Origin: Alteriqipengyuania lutimaris | GTDB lineage: Bacteria; Pseudomonadota; Alphaproteobacteria; Sphingomonadales; Sphingomonadaceae | Assembly: GCF_003363135.1 (NCBI RefSeq) | Contig: NZ_QRBB01000002.1 | Span: 437,859 to 501,858, forward strand | DNA length: 64,000 nucleotides | Direction of reading: 5' to 3' | In this document: one piece after another, positions 25,838 to 35,684 of the stretch | How positions within the stretch are numbered: the first letter of the stretch is position 1 | Layout of the letters: each line of letters begins with the position of its first letter | The notes under the pieces: model-generated | What the model saw: the letters and a program-made list of their open reading frames with translations, nothing else | Database searches by the model: none | What the model was told of the DNA's origin: nothing | Translations under genes and position numbers: made by a program

Positions 25838-25946
25838 CGCCCATTCCCCCCCTTAGCGCTTTGCGCGCTCGCATGCCTTCGCGTCGGAGAATGTTGCCCC
25901 GATCAAAACCGTATTTCCAGCTATATCTCGGAAAAGGCCGATCTTT

Positions 25947-27770
25947 TTACCCCTCTACCTCGAACAGGTCCGCCATCTGGCCAATCATGGTTCCGCCCAG
26001 TTGCTCGACGTCCATGATCGTCACCGCGCGCTTGTAGTACCGCGTCACGTCGTGGCCGATGCCGATGGCGACGAGCTGGACGGGGCTGGCCTTCTCGATC
26101 CAGTCGATCACCTTGCGCAGGTGCGCCTCAAGGTAGCCTGCGCGGTTCACCGATAGCGTGCTGTCGTCCACCGGAGCGCCGTCGGAGATGACCATCAGGA
26201 TGCGGCGATCCTCGGGCCGGGCGAGTAGGCGCTGGTGCGCCCACATCAGCGCCTCGCCATCGATGTTCTCTTTCAGCAGGCCTTCGCGCATCATCAGGCC
26301 GAGGTTGCGGCGCGCGCGGCGCCACGGCTCGTCGGCCTGCTTGTAGACGATGTGGCGCAGGTCGTTGAGGCGGCCGGGCTGCTGCGGCTTGCCGTCGGCG
26401 AGCCACTTCTCGCGCGTGTGCCCGCCCTTCCATGCGCGGGTGGTGAAGCCGAGGATCTCGGTCTTCACCCCGCACCGCTCCAGCGTGCGCGCGATAATGT
26501 CCGCGCTGATCGCGGCGATCGAGATCGGCCGCCCGCGCATCGAGCCCGAATTGTCGATGAGGAGCGTGACGACCGTGTCCTTGAACTCGGTCTCGCGCTC
26601 GACCTTGTAGGACAGCGAATGGCCGGGACTGATGACCACTCGGGCCAGCCGCGCGGCATCGAGCATTCCCTCTTCCTGGTCGAAATCCCAGCTGCGGCTC
26701 TGCTGCGCCATCAGCCGACGCTGGAGCCGGTTGGCGAGCCGGGTGACGACATGTTGCAGGCCGGTCAGCTGGCTGTCGAGATAGGCGCGCAGCCGGTCAA
26801 GTTCCTCGGCATCGCACAGCTCGGTCGCGGCGATCTCCTCGTCGAACTTCTTCGAATAGACCTTGTAGTCGAAATCGTCGGGAATGTCGGTCCAGTGGCG
26901 GTTGGGGCGCACGGGCATCATGCCCTCTTCGCCGTCGTCGCCCGCGTCGTCGCTGTCGCCTTCCTCTTCGGACAGCTCGGCCTCCCCGTCGTCGTCCGAA
27001 TCGCCTTCAGCCTGCTCGGCGGCGGCTTCGGGCGATTGCTGCGGCGATTGGTCGCCCGCGTCCTCCTCGTCGGTATCGTCCTCGGGGCTTTCGCCGTCCT
27101 CGTCGTCGCCCTCCCCGTCCGCATCCTCGGGCGAGGTTTCCGCGCCTTCGATCAGGTCGAGCTGGCGCAGCATCTCGATCGAAAGGTCCTGAAAGGCCTT
27201 CTGGTCGTCGAGCTTGTCGGCCAGCGAGGCGAAGTCGCCCCCGGTGCGCTCGTCGATGAAGCCGCGCACCAGTTCGACGCCCTTGCGCGCCCGCTCGGGG
27301 ATCGGCTTGCCCGTCAGCGCCTCGCGCATCATCAGCGAGACGGCGGTCGAAAGCGGCACGTCGCGCGCCTCGGTGGCGCGGGCGATCGGGTCGCTGGCAG
27401 CGCGCAGCTCGGTCGCGGCGGCAAGGTTTTCGCCCACGCCCGCAAAGCCCTGCGCGCCCAGCGCTTCGTAGCGGACCTGCTCGACCGCATCATAGACCGC
27501 GCGCGCGACCGGCTCCGACGGCGCCCCTTTGTCGTGCAGCGCATTGTCGTGCAGGCGGATCTTGAGCGCGAAGCTGTCCGCAAAGCCGCGCGCCTCGGCC
27601 GCTTGCTCGGGCGGCAGCTGGCGACCGGGCAGCGGCACGCGGAAGTTCTTGCCCGCCGCCCCCGGACGGTCCGCGCTCCACGCGACTTCGACCTCGGGCT
27701 CGCGCGCGATCGCCCGCGCGCCGCCGGTCAGCGCACGCTTGAACCTGTCGAGAGGGGTTTCTTCGCTCAA
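25947..27770 (-). CDS. cobT: Cobaltochelatase subunit CobT
   Basis: Aerobic B12 pathway: with CobN and CobS it inserts cobalt into hydrogenobyrinic acid diamide. The 607-residue protein has the CobT N-terminal domain (1-210). A highly acidic stretch (~212-300, Glu/Asp/Ser runs) follows, and then a C-terminal VWA/MIDAS domain starting [14 protein letters not shown] (Asp406) and ending [21 protein letters not shown]. CobS usually precedes cobT but is absent here; fsa lies 13 bases upstream instead. CobT alone does not prove B12 synthesis, since solitary CobT-like proteins exist. Confidence 0.94.
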   Translation of the reverse strand: MSEETPLDRFKRALTGGARAIAREPEVEVAWSADRPGAAGKNFRVPLPGRQLPPEQAAEARGFADSFALKIRLHDNALHDKGAPSEPVARAVYDAVEQVRYEALGAQGFAGVGENLAAATELRAASDPIARATEARDVPLSTAVSLMMREALTGKPIPERARKGVELVRGFIDERTGGDFASLADKLDDQKAFQDLSIEMLRQLDLIEGAETSPEDADGEGDDEDGESPEDDTDEEDAGDQSPQQSPEAAAEQAEGDSDDDGEAELSEEEGDSDDAGDDGEEGMMPVRPNRHWTDIPDDFDYKVYSKKFDEEIAATELCDAEELDRLRAYLDSQLTGLQHVVTRLANRLQRRLMAQQSRSWDFDQEEGMLDAARLARVVISPGHSLSYKVERETEFKDTVVTLLIDNSGSMRGRPISIAAISADIIARTLERCGVKTEILGFTTRAWKGGHTREKWLADGKPQQPGRLNDLRHIVYKQADEPWRRARRNLGLMMREGLLKENIDGEALMWAHQRLLARPEDRRILMVISDGAPVDDSTLSVNRAGYLEAHLRKVIDWIEKASPVQLVAIGIGHDVTRYYKRAVTIMDVEQLGGTMIGQMADLFEVEG

Positions 27771-27783
27771 GTCGTGCCCCGGC

Positions 27784-28437
27784 CTAGAGGATCGACTGGC
27801 CGGTCGACTGCCAGTCCTTGAGGAAGCCCTCGATACCCTTGTCGGTCAGCACGTGGTTGACGAGGCTGCGGATCACCTTGGGCGGCGCGGTCATCACGTC
27901 AGCACCGATCTTGGCGGCTTCGAGCACGTGGTTCGTGTGCCGCACCGATGCGACGAGGATTTGGGTGTCGAAGGCGTAGTTGTCGTAGATCAGGCGGATA
28001 TCGTCGATCAGGCTCATCCCGTCGAAGCCGTTGTCGTCGTGGCGACCGACGAAGGGCGAGATGAAGGTCGCGCCGGCCTTGGCCGCCAGCAGCGCCTGGT
28101 TGGCGGAGAAGCACAAAGTCACGTTGACCATCGTGCCTTCGTCGGTCAGCGCGCGGCAGGTCTTCAGCCCGTCCAGCGTCAGCGGCACCTTGATGCAGAC
28201 ATTGTCCGCGATGGCGCGCAGCTTGTCGGCTTCTTTCATCATCGTCTCATGATCGAGCGCGACGACTTCGGCGCTGACCGGGCCATCGACGATGCCGCAG
28301 ATTTCCTTCGTCACCTTGATGAAGTCGCGGCCCGACTTATGGATGAGCGAGGGGTTGGTGGTCACGCCGTCGATCAGGCCGGTTTCGGCCAGATCCTTGA
28401 TGTCGGCGATGTCGGCGGTGTCTGCGAAGAATTTCAT
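27784..28437 (-). CDS. fsa: Transaldolase / fructose-6-phosphate aldolase family
   Basis: A 217-residue enzyme of the short transaldolase family (MipB/TalC). It starts [20 protein letters not shown] and carries [25 protein letters not shown] (Schiff-base Lys), [20 protein letters not shown] and [16 protein letters not shown]. The size and the FVGR motif are those of this subfamily, and the true activity (transaldolase or aldolase) cannot be told from sequence. It acts in the pentose phosphate pathway. The start is the ATG at 28435-28437. It is probably co-transcribed with cobT. Confidence 0.94.
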   Translation of the reverse strand: MKFFADTADIADIKDLAETGLIDGVTTNPSLIHKSGRDFIKVTKEICGIVDGPVSAEVVALDHETMMKEADKLRAIADNVCIKVPLTLDGLKTCRALTDEGTMVNVTLCFSANQALLAAKAGATFISPFVGRHDDNGFDGMSLIDDIRLIYDNYAFDTQILVASVRHTNHVLEAAKIGADVMTAPPKVIRSLVNHVLTDKGIEGFLKDWQSTGQSIL

Positions 28438-28496
28438 TTCCGTTACAAACCTGTCATGTGAGCGTCGCAATCGAAACCAACCTGTGCGGATTCTTC

Positions 28497-29138
28497 ATGC
28501 GATCAATGAGCCCTAGGGCGCGCGTCCTCCCACTTGCCGCCGTGCCCCTGCTTTTGCAACCGAGCGCGGCATTCGCCGACGACAGCGAATTCTGGATCGA
28601 GCTGTCCGCCAAGGGCGATATCGCGCCCGGGACCGCCCTGAAACTCGAAGTCGAGCAACGCCGCAAGGCCGGGCCCGGCGAATATATCGTGGGCGCCGTG
28701 GTCGACCGCGATATGGGCGACGGGTTCACCATCGGCGGCGGGATGGAGGTGCACGACACCGGCGGCTTCACCGAGATCCGTCCCTACCAGCAGGTCGGCT
28801 ATTCGACCGGCATCCTCTCGCTGCGCACCCGGATAGAGGAACGCTTCTACGACGAATCAGATCGCATGGCGCTGCGCCTGCGCCAGCGCATACAACTGAG
28901 CGATGATGTCGCGCCCAAGCTGAAGGCGGCGGGTTCGGTCGAGCTGCTATACCAGTTGCGCGACCGCAACGACGGCGGGCCGCAGCGGATCGACCAGTGG
29001 CGCTTCAACGCCGGGCTGACCTACCGCGCGGCGGAGAGGCTGGAGGTGACGGGCGGCTATCTTCTGCAACTGCGCCCGCGCCCCGGCGGCGACACCTATA
29101 CCCACGTGCCGCAGGCGAGCCTCGCCTATCGGTTCTGA
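28497..29138 (+). CDS. DUF2490 family outer-membrane-like protein
   Basis: A protein of ~213 residues with a signal peptide (MRSMSPRARVLPLAAVPLLLQPSAAFA) and a DUF2490-type body of alternating beta strands: EFWIELSAKGDIAPGTALKLEVEQRR, the Gly-rich TIGGGMEVHDTGGFTEIRPYQQ, RTRIEERFYDESDRMALRLRQRI and the C-terminal PQASLAYRF ending in Phe, as in outer-membrane barrels. It probably forms a small beta-barrel. The function is unknown. ATGs at 28497 and 28506 are possible. It is divergent from fsa with a 60-base gap. Confidence 0.8.
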   Translation: MRSMSPRARVLPLAAVPLLLQPSAAFADDSEFWIELSAKGDIAPGTALKLEVEQRRKAGPGEYIVGAVVDRDMGDGFTIGGGMEVHDTGGFTEIRPYQQVGYSTGILSLRTRIEERFYDESDRMALRLRQRIQLSDDVAPKLKAAGSVELLYQLRDRNDGGPQRIDQWRFNAGLTYRAAERLEVTGGYLLQLRPRPGGDTYTHVPQASLAYRF

Positions 29139-29155
29139 ATGCCCGAGCGCGCCGC

Positions 29156-30283
29156 TTACCCCATGATCTGATACACGTGGTTGCACAGGAAGATCGTCTC
29201 GCCGTCTTGGCGGGTGATCGAAGTCACCACGCCATTGATGTTGCGATAGACCTTGCCTTCGAAACGGGTCGTCTCGACGTCGTCCACCTGCTCGCGGTCG
29301 CTACCGTCGAGATTGACTACGAAGCCCGCGCTGCGCAGCGCCCGAGCGACTTCGGCCACGGGCTCGGCGAAGCGGATGCCCTTGCCGAAGAGCCCCTCCG
29401 ATTCTTCGAGGAAGGCGTCGGTCAGGCCTAGAACGCTCAGCCCGTTCCAGCTCCCCGTGAAATCGACATCGATCTGGACACGGTTCGAATTGCGTCCGGA
29501 AGGCCAGCTGACCCGCCCGGTCACGTTCCCGCCGCCCCCCGGGAGCCGGGTCGTCGCGGGCACCGTGAGATTGGTCATGCGATTGTCGTCGAAACGATAG
29601 CTGCCTTCCATCAGGCGAACCGCCTCGGCGCTCCATTCACATCGGGCGGGATCGTCGAAGTTGAGCCAGCGAAGGTTCGTGGCCCCGCCACGCGCGATCG
29701 GCGGGGGCGAGCGGTAGCCCTGCTGCTCGCCTGCGACCTGGGCGGAGCCGCTATAGACCCCATCGGCGACCAGTTTCATCGCGGTCGTGTTCACCTCGAT
29801 CCGCTGCGCCTCGGTCAGGCCACCGCGCATCTGCGGCAGCAACTCGTCGAGTTCGCGCCGCAGATCGGGGTCCTGCCCGCCGAGCCGTTCGGCGAGCGCG
29901 AAGTAGGGCCACGCCTGCTGCACGGAGCCGCCGCGGCGCAGGATATAGAAGGCCGCGCGCTCGAACCCGTTGGGCGTGCCGTTCATCCCGGCATTGACGA
30001 AATACTCGATCACTTCTTCACGACAGGGCGATCCGTTGGCGAGGTTCATGATCTTCGACGGGCCGCTGGGCGGCACGATGTCGCACATCGCGGCCAGCAC
30101 GAACCAGTCGTCGCCGCTCATCGGCTGGCGGTTCTTCAGCTGCTTTCGCAGTGCGGAGCGGGTTTTCTTCCAGTCCCCGTGCTTTTCCATATAGGGCCCG
30201 GTAATATCGCCGAACTCGCGCGCCGAAGCGCCTGTCGAACCGAGCAAGAGCGCGGCAACCGCCGCCGACATGAGAATTCGCAC
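29156..30283 (-). CDS. Exported hypothetical protein
   Basis: A 375-residue protein with a signal peptide (RILMSAAVAALLLGSTGASA). The body mixes a helical segment (DWKKTRSALRKQLKNRQPMS) with a Gly-rich middle (IARGGATNLRWLNFDD) and a beta-like end (VSWPSGRNSNRVQIDVDFTG, GVVTSITRQDGETIFLCNHV). I recognise no domain. The start is the GTG at 30281-30283: GGGGAGG lies seven bases upstream, ideal spacing, whereas the GTG six bases earlier is too close. It is convergent with the DUF2490 gene. Confidence 0.7.
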   Translation of the reverse strand: MRILMSAAVAALLLGSTGASAREFGDITGPYMEKHGDWKKTRSALRKQLKNRQPMSGDDWFVLAAMCDIVPPSGPSKIMNLANGSPCREEVIEYFVNAGMNGTPNGFERAAFYILRRGGSVQQAWPYFALAERLGGQDPDLRRELDELLPQMRGGLTEAQRIEVNTTAMKLVADGVYSGSAQVAGEQQGYRSPPPIARGGATNLRWLNFDDPARCEWSAEAVRLMEGSYRFDDNRMTNLTVPATTRLPGGGGNVTGRVSWPSGRNSNRVQIDVDFTGSWNGLSVLGLTDAFLEESEGLFGKGIRFAEPVAEVARALRSAGFVVNLDGSDREQVDDVETTRFEGKVYRNINGVVTSITRQDGETIFLCNHVYQIMG

Positions 30284-30303
30284 GTCCACACCTCCCCTGA
30301 AAA

Positions 30304-30327
30304 CCTGACCAATGTTAATTGGATCAG
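30304..30327. repeat. Inverted repeat upstream of the exported hypothetical gene
   Basis: CCTGACCAAT GTTA ATTGGATCAGG: the arms CCTGA/TCAGG and CCAAT/ATTGG pair around a four-base loop with one extra base. It lies 20 bases before the start at 30283 and in the gap before the DUF4197 gene. It may be an operator or a hairpin in the leader. Confidence 0.4.
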
Positions 30328-30364
30328 GGTCGGGATGGCAAGGTGGTGGTGCTGCCGCCTTGGG

Positions 30365-31057
30365 CTAGAGCCGCGAGCCCACGCCGAGCGCGCCGATCAA
30401 GACCGGATCGTTGGTCGACCGCGGATCGGCGCGGATCGCGGCTTCCTCGCGCCCAATCTCGGTCCAGATCGTGTCGTTGACCTCGCCCGCCACCCGGCTG
30501 GCGACGCCGCCGACGTCGACTCCCGCAAGGCTGGAGAGCAGCTGGCCGATCAGCGGATCCTGCGCCAGCCGCATCGCCTCGCCCAGTTCGGGCACCATCG
30601 CGTCGATCACGCGGGTCGCCGCCTGGCTGCGCAGATAACTCGTCGCCGCAGTCGGCCCGCCGGTGATAAGATCGATCGTGTTGCGCACCCCGATCAGCTG
30701 GATCGTATCGAAGATGACAGGTGCGGCGCGTTCGCTCGCGTCGACCGCGAAGCCCGCGAACTCGCGCTCCACCCGCGCCTTGATGAGGCCGGAGGTGAGA
30801 ATATTGGCGAGCACATTGCCCCGCGCGCCGAGAAATCCGTCGAGCCCGATCTGCGCGACCTGCCGGTCCCAGAAGCCGCCGGGCGCTGTCAGGCGTGCGA
30901 AGGCGCGCTCGCTGGAGAGCAGCAGCAGCCGCTCGATAACGTTCGTCACGCGGTCCTCGTAGGTCGCGCAGCCACCCAGCATCATCACGCCCGCCCCGGC
31001 ACCCATCATGCCCAGCAGGCGGCGTCGGTTCAGGCCATTTTCGAGAATTCCGGTCAT
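30365..31057 (-). CDS. DUF4197 lipoprotein with a Tat-like signal
   Basis: A 230-residue protein. The start MTGILENGLNRRRLLGMMGAGAGVMMLGGCATYEDR combines a twin-arginine-like RRRLLG with a lipobox GGC. The body (ERAFARLTAPGGFWDRQVAQ, PVIFDTIQLIGVRNTIDLI, TGGPTAATSYLRSQAATRVI, VNDTIWTEIGREEAAIRADP) is a helical DUF4197 domain. Its function is unknown. The start at 31055-31057 has GGAAGGTGAG upstream. It is divergent from priA with a 59-base gap. Confidence 0.8.
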   Translation of the reverse strand: MTGILENGLNRRRLLGMMGAGAGVMMLGGCATYEDRVTNVIERLLLLSSERAFARLTAPGGFWDRQVAQIGLDGFLGARGNVLANILTSGLIKARVEREFAGFAVDASERAAPVIFDTIQLIGVRNTIDLITGGPTAATSYLRSQAATRVIDAMVPELGEAMRLAQDPLIGQLLSSLAGVDVGGVASRVAGEVNDTIWTEIGREEAAIRADPRSTNDPVLIGALGVGSRL

Positions 31058-31116
31058 CGTCTCACCTTCCATCCTTGTCGCGCGGGAGCCCCAGCGCCCA
31101 TATTGGCGGTCGACCA

Positions 31117-33294
31117 ATGCGCCGTATCCGCCTCCTCGTCCTCAACGCCGCGCTCGGCGTGCTCGATTACCGCGTGCCCGAGGGCATGGCGGTCGAGCAC
31201 GGGCACGTCGTGCTTGCCCCGCTCGGTCCGCGCCAGGTCACGGGGATCGTGTGGGAAGAGGAACGCCTGCCGGGCGAGTCGGTGCCCGACGCGAAGCTGC
31301 GACCGATCCTCTCCGTCCTCCCCGTCGCCCCGGTGCGCGCCGAACTGCGTCGCCTGATCGAATGGACCGCCGACTACTACTGCGCGCACATGAGCTCGGT
31401 CGCGCGGATGGTGCTGGCGAGCGGCGGCGCGCTCAAAGGAGGCGTGACCGTGACCGAATATCGCCTGACCGGCGCGCAGCCCGACCGGATGACGCCCCAG
31501 CGCAAGGCTGCGCTCGAAAAGCTGGAAGATGCGCAGGGCACGATCCGTGAGCTGGCAGCCATGGCCGGCGTTTCCGAGGGCGTGCTGCGCGGCCTCGTGA
31601 ACCAGGGCGTGCTCGAGCCCGAAGAGGTTGACGCCGACCGCCCCTACCCGCGCGCCTTGCCCGACCATGCCGAGCCCGTGCTCTCGAAAGAGCAGGCCGA
31701 GGTCGCGGATGAACTTGTGGCCGCCGTGGAGGCTGGCGAATTCGCGCCAATCCTGCTCGACGGGGTGACCGGATCGGGCAAGACCGAGACCTATTTCGAA
31801 CCCGTCGCCGCCGCGATCCGCGACGGAAAGCAGGTGCTGGTGCTGCTGCCCGAAATCGCGCTGACCGAGAACTTCCTGCGCCGGTTCGAGGATCGCTTCG
31901 GGGTGGTGCCGGTGCTGTGGCATTCCTCGCTGAAATCGTCCGAGCGCCGCCGCGCCTGGCGCGCGATCACGCGCGCGCCGGAGGATAACGGCGCGCAGGT
32001 GGTGGTGGGCGCGCGCTCAGCGCTGTTCCTGCCCTACGCCAAACTCGGCCTGATCGTGGTCGACGAGGCGCACGAGATCAGCTTCAAGCAGGACGACGGG
32101 GTGCGCTACAACGCGCGCGACGTCGCGGTGATGCGGGGGCATTTCGAGCGAATCCCGGTCGTGCTAGCCAGCGCGACCCCCGCGCTCGAAAGCCTGCATA
32201 TGGCGGAGACGGGCACCTACCGGAAGCTCGACCTTCCCAGCCGCTTCGGCGGGGCCACACTGCCCACGATCCGCCTGCTCGACCTGACCGAGGAACCGCC
32301 CGAGCGCGGCCGCTGGCTTGCGCCTATGCTGGCGCGCGAGCTGTTCGCGCGGATGGAGCGCGGCGAGCAGACGCTGCTGTTCCTCAACCGGCGCGGCTAT
32401 GCCCCGCTGACGCTGTGCCGCACCTGCGGATACCGCTTCCAGTGCAAGCAGTGCAGCGCTTGGCTGGTCGAACATCGCTTCTCGCGCAGGCTCGCCTGCC
32501 ACCATTGCGGGCATGAGGAGCCGACGCCCGACGCCTGCCCCGAATGCGGCGAGAAGGACAGCCTCGTCCCCTGCGGCCCCGGCGTAGAGCGTGTCGCGGA
32601 CGAAGTGCGCGAGATCGCGCCCGAGGCGCGGATCGCGGTGGCGACGTCCGACACGCTCAACACGCCCGCCCGGGCCGCCGAGTTCGTCGCCATGGCCGAA
32701 AGCGGCGCGATCGATGTGATCGTGGGCACGCAGTTGGTGACCAAGGGCTTCCACTTCCCCGACCTGACGCTGGTCGGCGTGGTCGATGCGGACCTTGGGC
32801 TGGAAGGCGGCGACCTGCGCGCCGCCGAGCGCGTATACCAGCAGATCGCGCAGGTCGCGGGCCGCGCGGGCCGTGCCTCCAAGCCGGGCGAAGTGCTGAT
32901 CCAGACGCGCCACCCGGAAGCGCCGGTGATCGCCGCGCTGGCTGCGGGCGACCGCGATGCGTTCTACGCCGCCGAGCTCGAATCGCGACGCCACGCCAAT
33001 GCCCCGCCCTTCGGACGCTGGGCGGCGATCATCGTTTCGAGCGAAGACGAGAAGGAGGCGCGCCTGGCCGCCGTGCGGATCGGCGATGCGCGCCCGCGGC
33101 TGGACGACATCATGATCCTCGGCCCCGCGCCCGCGCCGCTCGCCCAGCTCCGCGGCCGCTATCGCTATCGCCTGCTGATCAATGCCAAGCGCACCGCCGC
33201 ACTGCAGGACGCGATCCGCGACTGGCTCGGTCCGCTCGAGCTGCCGCGCGGGGTGCGGGTGGGGATCGACATCGACCCCTATAGTTTCGTCTGA
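31117..33294 (+). CDS. priA: Primosomal protein N' (PriA helicase)
   Basis: Restarts stalled replication forks. The 725-residue protein begins MRRIRLLVLNAALGVLDYRV (3'-DNA-binding domain) and carries the helicase motifs GVTGSGKTETYF (Walker A, 216-223), LPEIALTENF, VVVGARSALFLP, DEAH (316-319) and VLASATPALESL. The zinc-binding domain has four Cys pairs (LCRTCGYRFQCKQCSAWL and ACHHCGHEEPTPDACPECGE), and IDVIVGTQLVTKGFHFPDLT and VAGRAGRASKPGEVLIQTRHP follow. The length is normal. The start is the ATG at 31117. It reads toward the photolyase gene 55 bases away. Confidence 0.97.
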   Translation: MRRIRLLVLNAALGVLDYRVPEGMAVEHGHVVLAPLGPRQVTGIVWEEERLPGESVPDAKLRPILSVLPVAPVRAELRRLIEWTADYYCAHMSSVARMVLASGGALKGGVTVTEYRLTGAQPDRMTPQRKAALEKLEDAQGTIRELAAMAGVSEGVLRGLVNQGVLEPEEVDADRPYPRALPDHAEPVLSKEQAEVADELVAAVEAGEFAPILLDGVTGSGKTETYFEPVAAAIRDGKQVLVLLPEIALTENFLRRFEDRFGVVPVLWHSSLKSSERRRAWRAITRAPEDNGAQVVVGARSALFLPYAKLGLIVVDEAHEISFKQDDGVRYNARDVAVMRGHFERIPVVLASATPALESLHMAETGTYRKLDLPSRFGGATLPTIRLLDLTEEPPERGRWLAPMLARELFARMERGEQTLLFLNRRGYAPLTLCRTCGYRFQCKQCSAWLVEHRFSRRLACHHCGHEEPTPDACPECGEKDSLVPCGPGVERVADEVREIAPEARIAVATSDTLNTPARAAEFVAMAESGAIDVIVGTQLVTKGFHFPDLTLVGVVDADLGLEGGDLRAAERVYQQIAQVAGRAGRASKPGEVLIQTRHPEAPVIAALAAGDRDAFYAAELESRRHANAPPFGRWAAIIVSSEDEKEARLAAVRIGDARPRLDDIMILGPAPAPLAQLRGRYRYRLLINAKRTAALQDAIRDWLGPLELPRGVRVGIDIDPYSFV

Positions 33295-33349
33295 GACCCC
33301 TGCCCAAAAGCCCAGCCGAACCAATGCAGGGCCGACGCGTTGAGCGGGA

Positions 33350-34921
33350 ATGGCAGATACCCCCGACGGCCCCGTTCTCGTGCCCATCCTCGGCGACCAG
33401 CTGACCCGCGATCTCGCTTCGCTGCGCGGCCGCACGAAGGAGGATACCGTCGTGCTGATGATGGAGGTGTGGGACGAGGCGACTTACGTGCGCCATCACA
33501 AACAGAAGATCGTCCTCGTCTTCTCCGCCATGCGCCATTTCGCCGCAGAGCTGCGCGATGCCGGCTGGACGGTCGACTATGTGAAGCTGACCGACGAAGA
33601 CAATGCCGGCGGCTTCACCGGCGAGGTCGCACGCGCGATCGAGCGGCACGGTCCGCGCGCCGTCCATATCGTCGAAGCGGGCGAATGGCGCGTGCAGCAG
33701 CAGATCGAGGAATGGCCGGACAAGTTCGATTGCGAGGTCGATATCCTTTCCGACGACCGCTTCGTGAGCTCGCTGTCCGAATTTCGCGACTGGGCGGAGG
33801 ATCGCGACACGCTGCGGATGGAGTTCTTTTACCGCGAGATGCGCCGCAAGACCGGGCTGCTGATGGACGGCGACAAGCCTGAAGGCGGCGAGTGGAACTA
33901 CGACAGCGAGAACCGCAAGCCGCCCAAGGAAGGGCTCGAAGCGCCGCAACGGCCGCTTTTCGAGCCCGACGACATCACCCGCGCCTGTATCGCGCTGGTC
34001 GAAGAGCGGTTCGGCGATCATTTCGGATCGCCCGAAAATTTCGGCTGGCCGGTCACCCGCGATGAAGCCGAGCAAGCCGCCGACGCCTTTTTCGCCGAGC
34101 GAATCGAGTGTTTCGGCCCTTTTCAGGACGCGATGGTCCACGGGCAGGACGACCTGTTCCACTCGATGCTATCGACGAGCATCAACCTCGGCCTGCTCGA
34201 TCCGCTTGACCTGTGCCGACGCGCAGAACAGGCGTACAAGGAGGGCAAGGCGCCACTCAACAGCGTCGAGGGGTTCATCCGCCAGCTCATCGGCTGGCGC
34301 GAATATATCCGCGGCTTCTACTGGCTGCACATGCCGCACCTCCGACGCGCAAATGCGCTGAATGCCCAGCGCGGACTGCCCGAATTCTTCTGGACCGGCG
34401 AGACCGACATGCGCTGCCTCGCCGACTGCATCCGCTCGACCCGCGACAATGCGCATGCGCATCATATCCAGCGGCTGATGGTGCTGGGGAACTTCTGTCT
34501 GATCGCGGGAATTTCCCCGCGCGAGGTGCAGGACTGGTATCTGGTGGTCTATGCCGATGCCTACGAATGGGTCGAGCTGCCCAATGTGGCGGCGATGATC
34601 CTCTACGCCGACGGGGGCAAGCTGGCATCAAAGCCCTATGCGGCCTCGGGCAACTACATCAACAAGATGAGCAATTACTGCTCCGACTGCGCCTACTCGG
34701 TCTCAAAGAAGACCGGCGACGGCGCGTGTCCGTTCAATTCGCTCTACTGGCATTTCATGGACCGGCATCGCGACAAGCTGGAAAGCAATCACCGCATCGG
34801 CCGGATCTATTCCAACTGGGACCGGATGGGGGAAGATCGCCAGCGCGATTATCTCGACACCGCCGAAGCGTTTCTCGACACGCTGAAGCCCGCGGATTCG
34901 GGCTGGGCCCGCGCCGACTAG
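33350..34921 (+). CDS. Iron-sulfur (6-4) photolyase / bacterial cryptochrome, FeS-BCP class
   Basis: A 523-residue flavoprotein that probably repairs (6-4) photoproducts with light. The N-terminal Rossmann domain starts PVLVPILGDQLTRDLASLRG. The C-terminal FAD domain includes NSVEGFIRQLIGWREYIRGF, TRDNAHAHHIQRLMVLGNF and DWYLVVYADAYEWVELPNVA. The four cluster ligands of FeS-BCP enzymes are in place: Cys356, Cys444, Cys447 and Cys460, with the same spacing (3 and 13) as Agrobacterium PhrB. The His-His pair near the active site (HAHHIQRL) is present. There is a four-base convergent overlap with the next gene. Confidence 0.92.
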   Translation: MADTPDGPVLVPILGDQLTRDLASLRGRTKEDTVVLMMEVWDEATYVRHHKQKIVLVFSAMRHFAAELRDAGWTVDYVKLTDEDNAGGFTGEVARAIERHGPRAVHIVEAGEWRVQQQIEEWPDKFDCEVDILSDDRFVSSLSEFRDWAEDRDTLRMEFFYREMRRKTGLLMDGDKPEGGEWNYDSENRKPPKEGLEAPQRPLFEPDDITRACIALVEERFGDHFGSPENFGWPVTRDEAEQAADAFFAERIECFGPFQDAMVHGQDDLFHSMLSTSINLGLLDPLDLCRRAEQAYKEGKAPLNSVEGFIRQLIGWREYIRGFYWLHMPHLRRANALNAQRGLPEFFWTGETDMRCLADCIRSTRDNAHAHHIQRLMVLGNFCLIAGISPREVQDWYLVVYADAYEWVELPNVAAMILYADGGKLASKPYAASGNYINKMSNYCSDCAYSVSKKTGDGACPFNSLYWHFMDRHRDKLESNHRIGRIYSNWDRMGEDRQRDYLDTAEAFLDTLKPADSGWARAD

Positions 34922-35673
34922 GCGGGCTGTCCCTCCGCATCCTCGCGCTTCACGACTTTGTGCTCGTCTTCGCCCAAGCCCGCCTTCCAGTAGCTCGAGA
35001 TGTAAAGCGAGGTACCGCGCAGGCCGAGTTCGTCGCGCAGGAATGTTCGCAGGTTCCGCATGGCGGAGAATTCGCTGGCTGCCCAGCCGGCCACCCGACC
35101 GTGCGGCAACGCCACCTTGCGCAGTTCGTCGGCGAGCAGATCGGGCCGAGCGCCCGGTTCGCGGTTGACCAGCCAGCGGATCTCGACGCCGTCGGGCTTG
35201 TCGAGCTCGACCTGGTCGGCCTCGCTCTGGATCTCGATCGCCGCAACCCCGCGCGCATCGGGCGAAAGCGCGGCAAGGTTCACCGAAATCGCAGGCAGCG
35301 CGGTCATGTCGCCCGCGATCAGGTAGAAGTCGTGGTCGGAAGGCAGCGGCTTGGCGGCGCCCGGTCCGCCGATCTTGATGGTGTCGCCCGGCCCGGCGGC
35401 GAGCGACCATCTGGTCGCCGGGCCCGCCGCATCGTCGCCGTGCAGCGCGAAATCGATATCGAGCTCGCCCTCGCGCTGGTCGCGGATCGTGTAGGTGCGC
35501 ACGATCGGCTTGCCTCTGGCGTCCTCGCCGAGGAACAGCTTGAGATAGCCGCCTTGCTGGCCTTCGGGAAAGCCTGCGAGTCCGGGCCCGCCCAGCGTGA
35601 CGCGCTGAAGCGAGGGCGTAATCCTTTCGCGGTGGAGGACGGTCAATGCGCGGGGGTCGGGCCTATTGCTCAT
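34918..35673 (-). CDS. Siderophore-interacting protein, FAD/NAD(P)H ferric-siderophore reductase
   Basis: A 251-residue protein (from the ATG of MSNRPDPRALTVLHRER). The N-terminal FAD-binding domain has TPSLQRVTLGGPGLAG and RTYTIRDQREGELDIDFALH (RxYT FAD motif). The SIP C-terminal NAD(P) domain has DFYLIAGDMTALPAISVNL, GWAASEFSAMRNLRTFLRDE and SSYWKAGLGEDEHK. It reduces ferric siderophores to free iron in the cytosol. A Fur-box-like palindrome lies 12 bases before the start. No TonB receptor gene is nearby. Confidence 0.9.
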   Translation of the reverse strand: MSNRPDPRALTVLHRERITPSLQRVTLGGPGLAGFPEGQQGGYLKLFLGEDARGKPIVRTYTIRDQREGELDIDFALHGDDAAGPATRWSLAAGPGDTIKIGGPGAAKPLPSDHDFYLIAGDMTALPAISVNLAALSPDARGVAAIEIQSEADQVELDKPDGVEIRWLVNREPGARPDLLADELRKVALPHGRVAGWAASEFSAMRNLRTFLRDELGLRGTSLYISSYWKAGLGEDEHKVVKREDAEGQPA

Positions 35674-35684
35674 GCGGGCCACTT

